In this document: positions 43,634-58,489 of the stretch, piece after piece
Position numbering within the stretch: position 1 is the first letter of the stretch
Layout: each line of letters opens with the position of its first letter
Source of the DNA: Membranipora membranacea
Lineage: Eukaryota > Bryozoa > Gymnolaemata > Cheilostomatida > Membraniporidae
Length of the DNA stretch: 64,000 bases
Assembly: GCA_914767715.1 (NCBI GenBank)
Contig: OU612073.1
Coordinates: forward strand, 7,378,001 to 7,442,000
Direction of reading: 5' to 3'
The notes under the pieces: generated by a model
The model's database searches: none
What the model was told of the DNA's origin: nothing
Seen by the model: only the letters and a program-made list of their open reading frames with translations
Made by a program: the position numbers and the translations under genes

Positions 43634-46600
43634 GTTATACAGTATGCACTACCGGGGCAAAAGGGGTTGGACAGGGGATGGGGCAAGAGTGACGGGGCTC
43701 AGACTACCAAGGAATTTACTGTCTGGGCGTGAAAAACACGTTAATAAAAATATTATACATACTGCGATCAACAACTAAACTTGAATTATATATAAAATAT
43801 TACCTGTTCCATTGCAATCTAAAATAACTAAGTCTTATTGGAATACCATTTGCTTTGCCTGGCTTTGGTTGATTAGGCGATCTTACTCGCAATGAACTGG
43901 CTCACTGAGAACAAAAATATATCCATTTGGTAATCTTCTGTTAATCCGCCTTTAAACGGATAATCAGGCTCAAGCGAGGCTCATGCCCTACCCTTTACGT
44001 TATGACACTTCATCAAAGGGTAGTGGAACTTCTTTCCAGAAACAAGCACGATTCTCCAGTACACAAACACCGCTGGAAACCGGCAATGCATCATGCTCGT
44101 TAACGACATTGATTCGGGATTAACTTTTGTTAATCCATAACCACAAATCAGCTTAAGAAAAAATAAGAAATGCAAACAAAGTTACAAAACTATGCAGGAC
44201 AGCCACGCTAGCAGCTTATTGAGGCATTTGTTTAATTAACAAAATTTTTAAGTCTCAATTCTCTTTGACCGGCTGCTATGCTGTTCTCAATAATCAGATT
44301 ACTGAGAATGGCATACTTCTAATCTGATTTGATCCAAAATTATGGGCATCCAATAGCTTGATATCTAGGTTATTTCTTGCCTATGCATCTATTCTCGATC
44401 TAGAAAATAAGCTATATTTGTGAATAAAGATTATTAAACTAATTTGTCTCGTCAACTATACTTTTTTTCAGTGCATGTAGCGGAATATCTTTACCATATC
44501 TATTTATCCAATATTAATGAAAAATATTGTGTGATAAATCTTTCGTTTTTACCAGACAAAATCTCGTTATCTATCCTAGTTGTGTGTGTTAAAGCCAGTA
44601 GATGGTGAGAACAGAAAACTCTGGACTTAGCTAACCCGCGCTAACTTGACGACACCATTCTCTGACCGTTAACCGTAAATGCAGGGGCTATTTCTGCTAC
44701 CAAATCATCACTCTGGGCCATTAAAGGATTGAATTTCATTTCAAAGCTTCAACTACACACACAAAATTTCAACCACTTTTGAAAATTCACAAATTCCTCG
44801 ATTTGTAAAGCGTGGTAATCATGAATTTTGATCTAAAATTAAAATCTAGGTCTAGATCTAGATCGAAGGATTTGACTATAACCTTTTGTCTTTGCCCCAA
44901 AAGTCTGGGGAGTTTTTCAACTAAGACTATGGACGGATATTTAAAAATCGGTGGCACAAACCGAAAGTTTCTCCAATGGGAATCAGAGATATCTGGAACC
45001 AAGACATTATGATCTGAAACTAAGATAAGATTACTCCAAACTTGATGATCCGTCCTAGCTTATCACAGAGGATAATAGACGCAATGTTACACACCCAATA
45101 GGTTTAATTAATTTCTAGATAATCATAAGTGTATGATTGCTTAATCATCACCCTAAATGTTCTCAGAGTATGTAAATAAGAGAAGGATTATCCACGATTA
45201 AGATGGCTGTAGAAATCTTGAGTCAAGTCTAATTCTTGATCTGATAAATAATATACCTTAGCGCCGGTTTTTAGGATTATTCAACCACAAGTGTGCCTTG
45301 CAGTATATATAATAGCTCGGTATTAATCCTTATATTTATCCTGGTATCAGAGTCATAAGCTCCATTCCGCGTACGTTGTCACGAGGGGGGACTATGTACC
45401 TACCCTCAATTTAAGCTAAATACTTAAGCTTTAATCTGACGCATTAATCACAAGCTCGCGCGCCTCGGTTTTTTTAGTTGGAGGGGCAGACGATAAAAAA
45501 ATCTAAATCCATCTATTATATCATGTGCAGATAGATTATATTTGGATTAAAATATAAATAAAGTTGCGGAACCAGCAAGCCTCATAGCCAGATAGGTTTG
45601 GCAATCACTGTCAATATACACTAATCATTCGGTGCAGTAATATCTGATGACGATGAACTTGGAAATCACACAATTAAGTAGCTGGGAGAAGCCAAAAACA
45701 ATAGGAATCCTTAATGAATACTTATTGCAAAAGCTCGATTAGAATTAACTGGAATATCTGGTTTTTATTTTAGGTCACCACACATTCATCTTCTGTGCGT
45801 ACACTTATTGGTATGATGACACTACACTTTGTGGACCAAGAGTTGCCAACTTAGTTTTAACCTGTTCTAATCTAGTCTGAGACACCCAGAATCCTGCTCC
45901 CGCCCAGAAGTTCCTAATCCCTAATTTTTTCCATGGCCGAAGCAGCACACAACTTTCTCACTTCACCCATGTTTTTGTTGGTTTGTTTGTTGATATTTAT
46001 TTGTCTGTTTTATGACGCTGCTTGAACTTGGATGGGCATTCACTGATATAATTTAATTTCTGCTAATTGAGAGATAATTTGGTATCAACACGGGTGAAAT
46101 CTTCTTGAGCCCAGCCTCGGAGCAAACTCTTGATTTCATCCAGGCACGAGAGCAGGTCTTTGAAAGAAACTTAGACGACATTTGTTTGACAGAGAAATTA
46201 GTCAGATTGTTTGAGGCAGCTATTAAAGTTTCTGCACCTGATATGTTGGTGTGCTTTAGATAATAGCCCCACTCTGATAATTAATTCAGACTAAATAAAA
46301 CAGGCTCTCAAATTCTGGTTATTCAGAAAAGTTATACCTCAAGTGCTGAAATTGCTACTAGACGAAAAATCGTGATAGTAAACATTCTAAGTAGTGACAA
46401 GTGGCATACAGGTACCCTTGAGTTGGCACTCGACCATACTTGACAAGTGCTTGCTTTACAAAACAATCAGTTTTCTGCTGGGAGCTGATACCTCTACCAC
46501 ACAATTTCATATACCTACACACGTGTTAAATGGCACTTGACCAAAACAATATCAATACACCTATGCAAAGAAAACCGTGAATTGAGAGCCTGTGGCCGAC

Positions 46601-46727
46601 TATTTTCCCATGGATCCGAGTCCCCAGGTGTCATTTGGGCCACCACTATCAATTCGTTACCTCGGTGCATGCGTAGTTGGTCAGTGAGAATTAGTGTGAC
46701 AACGACATTGGTGATAAGGTGCTTGTT

Positions 46728-46797
46728 TAGCCTGGGCAGGCTGTCGAGGATGGGTGGGGAGGGGTACACCCACCCACCCGACAGCTTGCCCAGGCAA
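46728..46797. mobile_element. Foldback MITE-like element (TAGCCTGGG family), copy 1
   Basis: A 70-bp inverted repeat starting TAGCCTGGGCAGGCTGTCG and ending CGACAGCTTGCCCAGGCAA, with a G/C-rich stem and a short loop. It is flanked by exact 9-bp repeats GTGCTTGTT (46719-46727 and 46798-46806). Confidence 0.88.
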
Positions 46798-49614
46798 GTG
46801 CTTGTTTTTGTTGGAGAAATCAGAGTGTACTGAACATATCAGCTCATTAAGAAGTTAATTGGTCACTTTATAAAACAGTAGATTGTTTGTTTGTTGATGG
46901 GTAGGGTGGCTTGCAAAACATTTTAAGGATTTCAGGTGCGTTGTTGTTGCTTTGTTTGATGAAGGTTCAATAAACAATGAGTTGTGTTGAGCACTGAATC
47001 AGAGCTTGGCACGAGTTTCGAAAAGTGATAGGCAGGCACCTATTGACTTGTGGAATTCCTTGGTCCAAATATTTTTGTGTTTTGTATTATGGCAGGCTAA
47101 GTGGTATAAAGTTTTCAAACGCTTTTCCATCCGAATATACGTCATATTAGAGTAAACTGACGATCATTCAGAGCTCCTTAATAAGAACATAATGACATTT
47201 TCCTTGCATCAGAAAACAGTTGAAACTCAACATAAACTCTATTGAACATTTCAGCTTGTTAAATAAATACATTTAATCTGTAATTATGTTATTCCCTGAT
47301 TTTATTTCTGGCATGCTTGGGTTTATGTTGGAATGCGTTGTAGGCATTTATCTCTTCTGTTCCGACCAATTCCAAGAATGAGACTTAAGAATTACAGAAT
47401 GGCCAGCATGTTGAAACTGATGCTGATAAAAATTTTGATCTGGTTGAAGGAATTTTAACAAGACGATCTTTTAAATCCATTAACAATAGGCAAACACAGC
47501 TATAATCTTGGGCACGCGATCATTAGCGCCTTGACGTGGTAATGACTACAAACATACCACAGGGAAATTCTTGGAGACCCTTCCTCTACTATATGAGCCC
47601 GGGTGGACAACAACTTCTTCAGTGTAGCTGCCAAAATGGAATGGAAGCTGTCTCTACATTGTAGTTTCCTCTGCCAAATTTTTCCTCTCTCTTACACTTA
47701 AAGGTAGGGTTGGCCAAAATCCTTTAAGATGAACCAGGTCGGGTATTGTAAGCTCCTCCTGAGTTCCCAGTCCCCAGCCTCCACAACATTTTAATGATAA
47801 AAATAGCAATTGAAAGTCCCAAATGAGCTGTTTCCGACATGGAGTATTCAATTATATCATTTTTATGCCCCTCTATTCAGCATTCTATGGGAGGCAGAGC
47901 GTCCCTGCCTCCCCAAGAACTACGGGTCTGCTATGTAATATCATTGCACACAATATCAGTGTGAGGAGAGGGGTATATGACAGGCTAATTATGATTAAGG
48001 ACTTAGTATCAGTGAGGTTTTACTTTGTGTTTACCTTTCCCACACTTCTCTTCAGTCTAGAGTCAACACACAAAAATAATAAGGCTGCAATCTCAAGTGT
48101 TATGAGAATTCTGACATGTGTACACTGAGAAACAAAGGTAAATACACCCTCCTCAAATGAGGCTCGGTTCTGTAAACCCGCACCGTGCTATGAGCAAGCA
48201 GATCAAAGGCTAAGATTTTAAGAACTGTATTGTGGGTAAGGGAATGATATGGTATGCCCTGCATGCCAGTTTAGGCATAGTTTGGACTTTAGCTAAGTTA
48301 ATCTGGCTTAAACAGAAAATTTAGATCAACACGTGCCAAAGCTCTAAAACCTATTGTCATGAAACATTTACACTGACAATAGCTATAATTGAATGTTACA
48401 CATTTTGGGTGAAAATTTCGAGATTTATCTGAAATGCAAATACCATTAAGCTTCTGGTTATAACAGACAAACATGTTGTCATCTGGGAACAATGGGATGA
48501 GTTGAGTAGACACACTTTTGCCTGAGTATGTAGGGCTCGCTAAGTCAATAATAGCAAGGGGGATAACTCACCAAACAATGTAACCCGGAAATGCCATTAT
48601 TTATGAACTATGGTATAGCAAAGGTCATTACTTGAGGCTGGCCACCATCTGAATAATGGTGGTTAAAATGAAATCATCTTGGCATGAAGAAAAATTTGAA
48701 TATTTTAGCTATTTTCTCTTAATCAATAACCTACCAAATTCCAGCTTGTCTCTTGGCATTGGGAATAAACACCAAAAGCGTTTAGTGATTTTATTTGTCA
48801 ATAACTTTTTTTAATTTATGCAAGATATTTTATGCAAACAAGTCATGTTTAAAAATCGCAGCCTTTATTAAATTGAAAAATACCTTTCACCACTTGGGCG
48901 GGGACACTTGTCTGCGATTGTCAACCATTTGTTTCATGCACCGAGAACAATGCAAGTCCTTGGGAGAGGGAGTTCTTGACAGGCAATGAACTCCCTTGGG
49001 AGAAGGAGTTTATGGCTGGCAAAATACCTCACAGGTCATCGAAACACCAAGCTGACGCATGATAAAATACCAGGGTACATATTACATACACAATCTCGAA
49101 ACCCAAATCAACATCCTTGACTTTTGAGGCAGCAGAATAATTGTGTAGAAATTATACAAGGCATCTTAAGGCGTAGTTCTCCATCCCATAAAAATACATG
49201 CATCTCAATGGGACTATTTGCATAACATTACATCTGGTCAAATTAATTGTTAATTTGAGCTAACTTTGTGGGCTCAGTGAAACAGAGTTACATAACATTC
49301 GAACAGTGTCATACCTGAATATTAAATGGGAAGAAATGTTTGCGGTTGATTATCGTGTTTGCCGAAGAATAAAGCTTGATATTAGTTACATCTACAATGC
49401 GGGTTACGTTATATGGGGCCAATTTCCGCTGTTGATCCGAAATATAACTTGACCAGGCTTGATGCAAAACATGTCCCATTGGAACTTGAAAAGAAAAGAA
49501 GGATCGAGAAATTATCTATAAAAATGTTGTAGTTCATTGTATGTACATATACTTAATTGCCACAAACTGATGTATAACTAGTCAAATAAGGTCATGTGGA
49601 AAATGAAGATAACA

Positions 49615-49658
49615 TTTGACAAAGGAGTAACAGGGGTTTCTGTTACTCCTTGGTCAAA
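49615..49658. repeat. Hairpin, GGAGTAACAG arms
   Basis: TTTGAC-AAGGAGTAACAG and CTGTTACTCCTT-GTCAAA pair almost perfectly around GGGTTT. A shorter hairpin with the same core (GGAGTAAC/GTTACTCC) is at about 9348. It may be another foldback family; no clear target duplication. Confidence 0.55.
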
Positions 49659-52116
49659 CATTGTCAGAAACTTGTAGCATGTCATGTCATGGAAAACATG
49701 GTCTTCACAGGATTGCACATTTGAAACATAACTTTTCAACACCTCATTCTCTCCGTGCTAGATATAAAGAGATGAAGATCTGGTGGAACACTTCAGGCTT
49801 TGGCGAAAGAAGCACTTGCGGGTATTCTACTTGTGACAGGTTCAGTTAATCCGCTATAATGAGAGTAGGCAAGTGCTTTGAAAACTCACAACAATGAAGG
49901 AATATAAATTTGACCCTTGTACTCTGGCAGAGACTTCCTTGGTGAATAAATTAAGGGTCTTTTAGTTGACATAAAGATGTCACATTAACATTGTTCTTCA
50001 CACCTTTTTTGTGTGAAGATCTAATTTGAGATCAGTCTTGTTCCAAGAAAAAATTGGCATGCAACCATTAAATCCTTGTAATTTACATGCGATGAATTCG
50101 AAATATTTTATGAAGGTTGGACCTTGACCAACTTGGTCCATTGGCCTGCATTCGGAGTCGCTCTGGATCCACTAGTCTATGACCAGTGGATGGGAGCAAT
50201 TGGAATACAGGCAATTGTATTAAACTTGATCTAAGTGGACCAATCAAATTTTACACACAAAGTGCTAATATGTATAAATATATAAAAAATCTCTGATAAG
50301 TCATCCCTGGATTAAATAAAGGGTTGACCTTGGCAAGCGGGAAGCGGCATCTTGTGGAAAAGTGCATGTAAAATTTAATTAATAGTAATTGTTTCTCAGT
50401 TTTTTTAACATGCTCGCATGCAAAGCCTGGTTGCAGTGATAGTGCCTGGTTGTTCACCAGTCCCTGGCTTCCTAGTTTGCTTTACTGTAACCGAAGAGAA
50501 ATACTCACAGAGGTTCTTCCAATGAAGCCAGATATGTGGTCGTTCACACAGATCAAGTTCATTTCCTCTTTGCCATAATTTTCACGCTAGCAAGGTGTTA
50601 ACGTGGATCTTGATTGGAAAGGTAATTGGCGCAATTTCCTAACATTGGCTAAAAATGGAGATTGTTTCCATAAACGTTAATGACAGGAAAAGTTTAGCTT
50701 TCTGATCTTATTCCGGCGCAAAAATAGACAAAAGGCTTTTCTGCTGGTTAAACATTCAAATTAGTTCTAAATAAAATTATTCGGCGCATGTTCGCTAATT
50801 GCCAAATTACCACTGGATATAATAATTTAATAATTTGCTACATTTCAGTGCAAATTACCCTTGTTTGTTGATCATGTTTGGTTCTGATTGAAACATTGGT
50901 GCCTCCGCTTTTTACTAATGTTTATTTAAATCATATTCCGCCATTAGAGAAATCTCATTGAGTCGGATTATTCATTATCATTTTATAATAAGGTATTACC
51001 TGAAAAACAGTAGAAGGGTTGCACTTCTGCGATATTATAATTTACTGAGCACGCCCCACCGAGACTTTCCACCCTGAAATTTATTCCACAGTCGTGACGC
51101 CCAAGTCATTAGATTCTCGTTTGTCATTTTTTCCAAAACCAGTAAAAACAATCAACTTGGGCTAATGAATGTGTAATAGCATCGAAACTGTCAAAGCCAT
51201 ACTCACTCTCCTTGCCTCATTGAATAATTATTAGGTGGTTTTCGCCTTTCTAACTCGATGATGGTTGAGGCGCCCTTACCACCACCTGTACCATCATCCT
51301 CCACCTCTGCAGAACTAAGGCATCGCTAATTACAGCATGTGCTTGCTCTATCCAGACCGCGCTATCAATATGCTGATGGAATAGCCTCAGACCTCGGAAC
51401 CATATCGGGAGAATGAACCCTGTCCTTCTCAAGTAATATATGGAAAGCTCGAGTTCTCTGGTGATAAAATTTTGCCAAACGAGTCCAATCTATGTGACAC
51501 ATGGGTATGTTGTCTATTTATTGTTTAATTAACTTCATAATAATTAGCATAATGATATGCAACGCTGGAATTCTGTGTATATTGTTTCAATGTCAAGGCT
51601 GTCTTGACCGTTCGTTCGGAGTTAACATCGGATATAAAAGCATAATTCACAATAATTTGACATATACCCATCAATCTTAACCTGGCATTCTAAAGACATG
51701 ATATTAACTACAAATTAAAAAGAACCCTTTGTTTTCAGGGTAATCTAATTAATTCAAAACAGGAATTGTCTCAATTTCAGACAGGTCAGGAATTTAATGT
51801 CTTCAGATTCATTGTAATTCTCTTCCTCTCGTTTTTTTAATACAATGAGTCATGACTGGCATCCGCTCAAGCGAATGTAAATAATAAATGTACAGCATTT
51901 AACCATGGATTTGACTTTCATATGTACCCAACCAGTGCACCTTAATGTTTCATACTATCTTTTCCTTACAAGGATTGTGAAAAGGAAAACAGTCCCAGTA
52001 GAGTATGGTAAATAAAAGTAATGTAATCAAACCAAAGCAAAGAAGAAGAAAATGTATTGCCAGATCTGTACGAGTTGGAATTTTATTGTAGAAAGCGTGA
52101 AATTATACCAAGTTGG

Positions 52117-52214
52117 AGCGCTGTAGCCCTGTTCACACGGCCACGCGTTTTGGTTTTTTTGGTTTTGTAGGTCCTACAAAACCAAAAAAACCAAATCGCA
52201 GGGCTAGGAGCGCT
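52117..52214. repeat. Foldback element with A/T-run palindrome core
   Basis: The outer arms AGCGCTGTAGCCCTG and CAGGGCTAGGAGCGCT enclose an inner, nearly spacerless palindrome (about 52150-52194; arm TTTTTTTGGTTTTGTAGG). Total about 98 bp. The flanks show no clear duplication. Confidence 0.75.
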
Positions 52215-53451
52215 GAGTGTCAACCAGCGGCAAGCTGTGCTGGCCGAGTTTTTATTTCTGCGTTTTCTACCAAATGTACATGTCACATAGCATAGTACAA
52301 GATATATTATAATTCAAAACTCTTGAAATTAGCCTTTCTCCCCAGGTATCATGATTGGGTTGGGTGTCACTAATACTTCCTTTCATTTTTTAACTAACAT
52401 CAAATCCGGACTTCTGCTTTCTCAGAATCATTAAACCTGGTTTTTTGGGTTAAAATGTGGCTTAAGTACCAGTTAATGTACCAGTCAGTGATTTGGTTCA
52501 GCCAGCAACACAAGAAATGTTAGACAACTGATAATTTGGTCTCCATTCTTTATCCAGATTCATTTGATCTTGAGGATTTATTTTGATTTTTCAACATCAT
52601 TGTTTGAAAAGCAAGGAGATGGGAGTCTTGGCTTTTACCCAATGGTTTCCATTTCTTGAATCACACCGAATTTAAATTTTTTTTTTTTCTGCAGAAAGAA
52701 TCCTTATTTGTCTGGGTTCTACAGTAAATCTATCAGACATAATTTTTGCAGGTACCAACTGGAAGGAAATGATCCATAGACAAAATCCTTGAGATGTGAT
52801 GATTTTGGCCAAGCTTTAGAAATTATAAAGAGTCTAGTAGGCTTTTGTGAATCAATTCAAAGTTAATCCTGCTTTAAAAAGTGAGACAAATTTTCCCACG
52901 GAAGCTAGAACTTCTAAAACATCTGCCTTCTTTCCGTGCACTCTTCTAACTGCAGTCATTGGTATTTAAACTTTACTCTCCCCTTATATACAACTAAAAG
53001 TAATAAAAGTGACCGTTGCTAACCACCAAGCTCAACCAAATCACTTGAATTAGTGTCTGGGAAAATTTTCCCAGCCTAATAAATGAGTTATAATTACGCT
53101 TTTTTGTTTATTCTGTTTTTAAATTATTTATGTGACAAATTCATGGGAAAGTTTGCTACACTTGGATGTTTGTGAAGTGTGTGAGTGTGTGGTGTACCGG
53201 TTGGCATGAATATGTGAAGAGCACACACACACAAGCATCAACAAATAATCGGCTCTCCTTCGGGACTTTTTGCAACTCGATTCTCAAAACCCTCTGTACC
53301 TGAATCGGAAAAAGGGTTCCTGGTGCAAAGCACTAATCGCAATCATAGCTTTGAGATTGCAGAATATCAGGGAGGACATATATAAAGATTATCTACCGGC
53401 CTGGTAAAACACTTGCACATTTTAGTTGAGGATGATGCGTATACAGATAAT

Positions 53452-53715
53452 TTCCTTGATGATGTAGAAAATATCATAACGATGATAGAGCCAAGGCTAA
53501 GGACCCTAGTAGATTTAAGAAACCATGTCGAAGCGTAAAAATAACTTCCTTGATGATGTTGTGAAATCTAAGGATCATGGATCCAAAGCTAAAGAACCTA
53601 GTAGTTTTAAGAAACCATGTCGAAGTGTAAAAATAATTCCCTTGATGGCGTTGTAAAATCCAAGGATGTTAGAGACCCTAGACCCGAGTAGCTTTAAGAA
53701 ACCAAGTCTAAGTAT
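53452..53715. repeat. Tandem repeat, about 3 copies of 91-94 bp
   Basis: Units begin TTCCTTGATGATG and contain AAGAAACCATGTCGAAG and GTAAAAATAA, at about 53452, 53546 and 53637. The central unit is open in one frame and reads SSFKKPCRS, but the flanking units have stops, so it may be a decayed coding repeat or simply a minisatellite. Confidence 0.75.
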
Positions 53716-56700
53716 GAGGGACTGATCCCTGGGAGTGTGTCCAAGTGTTTGGTTCCCACACTCTGCACCAGCTAATCCATAGAGTTCTATTATTTTTATT
53801 TATCGTGTTAACTTTTGGAGCAGCCAGTCATCCATTGTATTCAGGCTTGTAGCCTCACTTTGATATTAAGGATTATCCTTGCTGAGAGGCTGGCTAGATA
53901 AATACAGCATTCATATCTAATCACGTAAGACCGGCTCAGGCAGGCTGGGAGAGTTGTACTCCAGCGCTACTTCAAAAGGATTCTATAATTGTGCTCCTTA
54001 TGCACAATCCATCACATGCAACGCGAGCCCTTCAAGTGATTACCTCATTTCACTTTCGGATCAAAAGTAATAGCCGTCAGTTTATCCACCAATTTTCCCA
54101 TTATATCAAAGACCCCTCTTAATGATCGTATACTGTGCAATGCACACCTGCTGTCAGGACGCTAAGCATTCATGGGTGGGGAAGTGTACCACCCTCACCA
54201 AGTCCAAAATAAAATCACCTGTCACTGGTTATTAAGCCTCGTGCATCAACAAGATTAGTATTGTCAGCATAATTGAACAACATGGTACATGAGAGCACCT
54301 AGTTTCTATTGCCATCTTATACAGTATAGTGTCACAGACTTCTATAATTATTGTGTGTGGACCTGGCTCGTGTCTTGCAATTATAGTCTGGCTCCAAATC
54401 TGCTGTAGTTTCCCTCTTATGACATACTTTCTCTGTTTTATGGCTGACACATATAGGCAATAGTACTTGGAATATGGGATAATATCGAGCATCAACCAGA
54501 ATTCTCAGCACTGATTTTATTACTGCGCAACCCTGAAAGCGTTAGAATATGCCGGCTGTGACTACAATGTTGAGTTGTTGATAATTTTCTGTCATAAATG
54601 TGGCATGAATTTGGGATTGTACAGTGTTGGCTCAACCAGGACAGGCTCATCACCTGTGACAATTACATTAATTGCAAAATTTATGGATGATGAAAGCTTG
54701 CCGACGCATGTTAGAAAGCCAATTTAACCATTGATAAAATCAGGCAATGGCCATGTTATCAAGCAATTTAAAATGATAGATATCTTAATACTAAATAGCT
54801 TAATTATGCTAACGTCCATCAAAAGCTATCTCCATCACAAATCTGTATAGGTCTCTTGAAATCAATCTCACGATATAAACGTCTTCCACCTATTTCATTT
54901 TTCATCTTGGTGTTTATCGTAAGATCTACCGATTGGAATCAGTGCGTATTCACCGATCGCCCCTTTTTATGTGTAATCTACGATAAATACTCATATTCGG
55001 CTTAGTAAAGAGAAAGTGTTAAATTGGCTGATTTGATTTTTATCAAATTCCTTTGATTTTTTTACTCACACGCTCAAATAAATTTCCCCGAATATTTAAA
55101 CCAGACACATTTCATTGGATGTTTTTTGTAACATATTTAGCAAGTAAATCATTAACAGTTCAATACCCGTGGCATTAGGATTTCTTAGTAATACCAAATG
55201 CCTTCTTGAAATCTAACTTCAATCTGTATTAATCAATTTTATTAGAATAAAAAAAATAGTTTGGTAATATCATTGCGATCTAATTGGTACCTCGTGCCAT
55301 CTTGTATATATAATTATAAGACACAAATATATTTTTTCGTGAATTTGATGTTAGTGAATTTCATTGATTGAAGCAAAGTTAGCGCTTCTCTACTCTCTCA
55401 TATTTTATGATTAAACAAGTAGGCCATAAAATATCTTTTTATGCCTAAAAATAAGTATGAGTCCAAATATTTCCGTCTTGGATACTATCACAATTATACT
55501 TTATAGTCTAGGTTTGTAAGTAAAAGTTCATCTACTGGAAAGTACAAGCGGGAAATCAACACAGTATAGTTTTCTCACATTTTGCTATATTAGGTAGCTC
55601 GAAAAATTAAAACATCTGGCCCCCAGTACTGTGGTCCCATTGGAACATCAAGTGGCTTAAATTGTTATCAGAACAATTCACTTTTCCCATGTGTTTGGTG
55701 TGTCACTTTACTCGTGACACTCTGACTTTCAAGATCCCCTAAGTGTGCTCCTGTCCTAAAGAGGTATTTTATCATAACATGATCATCAGTAGAAACAAAG
55801 CGAGCGCGGCACACTGAACGATACTTATGTCTTAGTGGCATATTATTAATAGTATGGATGCTATTTTAAGTGGAGTGTTGATACTTTGGGAACTCGGGAG
55901 TCGTCTTGTTAACCTACTGGGCACACATACGCCAAATTGATACTGGCTGGTGTCATTTCATAGCCTCTGATCCAGACATTTTTCTGAATTATATATTATA
56001 GCATATGTGTTAGTGGCTACAAACCTGGTTCTAAGACTAGAGGGGCTGAAAGTTTGTGTTTTGTTTTGGTTAGATGCTCGCTGTGAGAAATAAAACTTGA
56101 CAATAAATCCTATTAGCTGTGGGGATTTTCTCATAAAATTTAAGCCTAAGGCTCGTGTCAAGCTTCATTATAGCCATATAATACCAGTGCAAAATCATCT
56201 AGCCTCAGTACCCATCAACATCTCACCATAAAGGTAGGGCCTAAATAGACCCTGACCCTGCCGATCAATACTTTTACTGAACTTTACGTTGCTAATTATT
56301 CCATAAAATACTTGCTGTATTTTGACCAACTGTTTTAGTGTAATTCAAGTAGTTTTTTGTAACCTATAACATGTAATTAGTAGGTTGTTGGCATGTCAAT
56401 TTGAACGTGTCAGGATATTCCATGTCATGGGAACGTTGCAGAAATTAGCCTATGAATTTAGTTTGGAGCACACTTCGGCGTAAATAAACTGTGTAACAAA
56501 ATAAGCCTCTTAAAACCTTAATACAAACAGGCCTTGGTATATGTGTCACAATATTGTCTTGTGTTTTCAGATTTATTTGTGGTTAGATACACTCATACTG
56601 ACAGCAAATGTGTTTATTTTAAAGCCATGAGTTTGAGGGCTCAAGTGGTTGCATTTCACCTATATCACTAAAATGGGCAAGCCTCATTAATTTCAGCAAT

Positions 56701-58489
56701 GAACTCCCTCTTCATTGATTTCAGGGTAAAATATTTTTTGACATATAACTTGAATAAGCTGGCTTGTTGTTACAAACAGGACAGTGGTAACAAAAATAAT
56801 TTACACCATCATTGGGTGGAATAATTTCTGCTGGTAGGTGTCCCAAAAGTGGGCAGCAATTTTCGATGCTAATGATTTATATTTACGTTGTGTTATACCG
56901 CTGATGATTTAATAAAAAAAACTGGAATAACTTAATTGCTCCTGTAAAACATGGCTTTTAAAATATCATTATGAGTGTTTATTGTCGAGAATGTAAATAG
57001 TGAAGCAGGGCTTGCCCCTTTCTGAATCTCTAAAATATGTAAATTTTATTTTTCAATGGGACAACCCTCATAGAGTATGTTAGTTTAATTAACTTTCTCT
57101 TGAAATTGTCATCAAGCCCTTCTTAGATTCATGCATTTCAAGTCAAAACAAAACAAAGTAGCATTTGTTTCTTTTAATTCACCAAAATCTACAATTCAAG
57201 AATTGAAATTACGTCACTAGTTTGGTATGTTCACGTCATCGACTGTCACCATATTTTTGAAGTATAGCTCAGGTTTACCCATATATCATGACCATTATTC
57301 ACATTGAGTATTTCTTAGTATTACCCCACCCTTATATATTTTACATGAGGCTACAGGAAAAGAAAGCACTAAACACAGCATAAAAGACATTTAAATATAT
57401 AAGAGCACCTTCCGACCATGGGGCAAATGACCAGATTTATAATAGAATAAAGCTAAGAGATATTTTTACTGCTATTTTTTGAGGATGACACAGGGAGAAG
57501 TCACTAACATTCAATATAAGCGGTTAAGAGGCGATTAGGGGGTCACAAACCTGAGGAAAACTTCAACAAATCCTCTAACAAGGAAATGCAATCTGGATTG
57601 TTAACCTTTTCCATTGCATTGTGTGTAAGGCCCTGTGTATGCATCCTATACAGCTCAATGACCTTAACTTATGACAGAAATGAGATTATACAATATCACA
57701 AAACAGAGGTACCTGACATGCTTGCCAGGTGAAGCAGAGGTTAACAAACTCTCTTCCAAAGCCATAATGCAAAACTAGCATCATCATGGGTGAAATAAGG
57801 CTGTAAAAATAAATCTTACCTTTCTATAATTTTGTCGCAGAATTGGTTTCATAGATGCAACAATGAGTTTCACTTCTTCTACAAAAATACAGACTGTGAA
57901 AGCAATGAATAGCACTGCAGAATGAATAATAAATGGACATGTATAAGGCAGCATTAGTAGAGAAGATATAACTTGGAGTTGTGCTTTCTTCCACATGTGT
58001 CACCGTCGATATGGTGATACTGATAAAAATCATTTAGGATATAATAATGTCACCCAGTTCCCTTGTTGGGTATGCATACAGAACTATAATTCACAGAAGT
58101 CTGTGGACTCCAACTCTATGACTGTGCCTTCACAGACCTCTTAGAACGCTGAGGAGTATGTCAGCAACTAAAGGTGAAGTAAAATAAAAGAAAGTGATAA
58201 AAAACAACTTTGGCTGTTGTAACATTACTGCTTCTCAATTGAAAACATGATCGCATATCAGTTTTTTTTAATTGATGATGCCATAGGCTCCCTATCATTA
58301 AGAGCTTGGGGTCAATAAAAATTTAGATTTGAAACCTTTCACATCAAAAACAATTTTCCTTGAGTTATCATGTGATGAGGGACTTTGTACCATGCATCAT
58401 TCTGTGAATTGCAAAAATGTTTGATTTGTTTTAAATTATTTATATATTAATGTATGTTCTCCACCCTCTGTGAAATGCTTTGTAAGTTA

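Noticed and set aside
44787-45012. Opposed frames rich in Asp-Leu and Arg-Ser repeats
   Set aside because: Both come from the same CTAGATCTAGATC-type simple repeat; shadows of each other.
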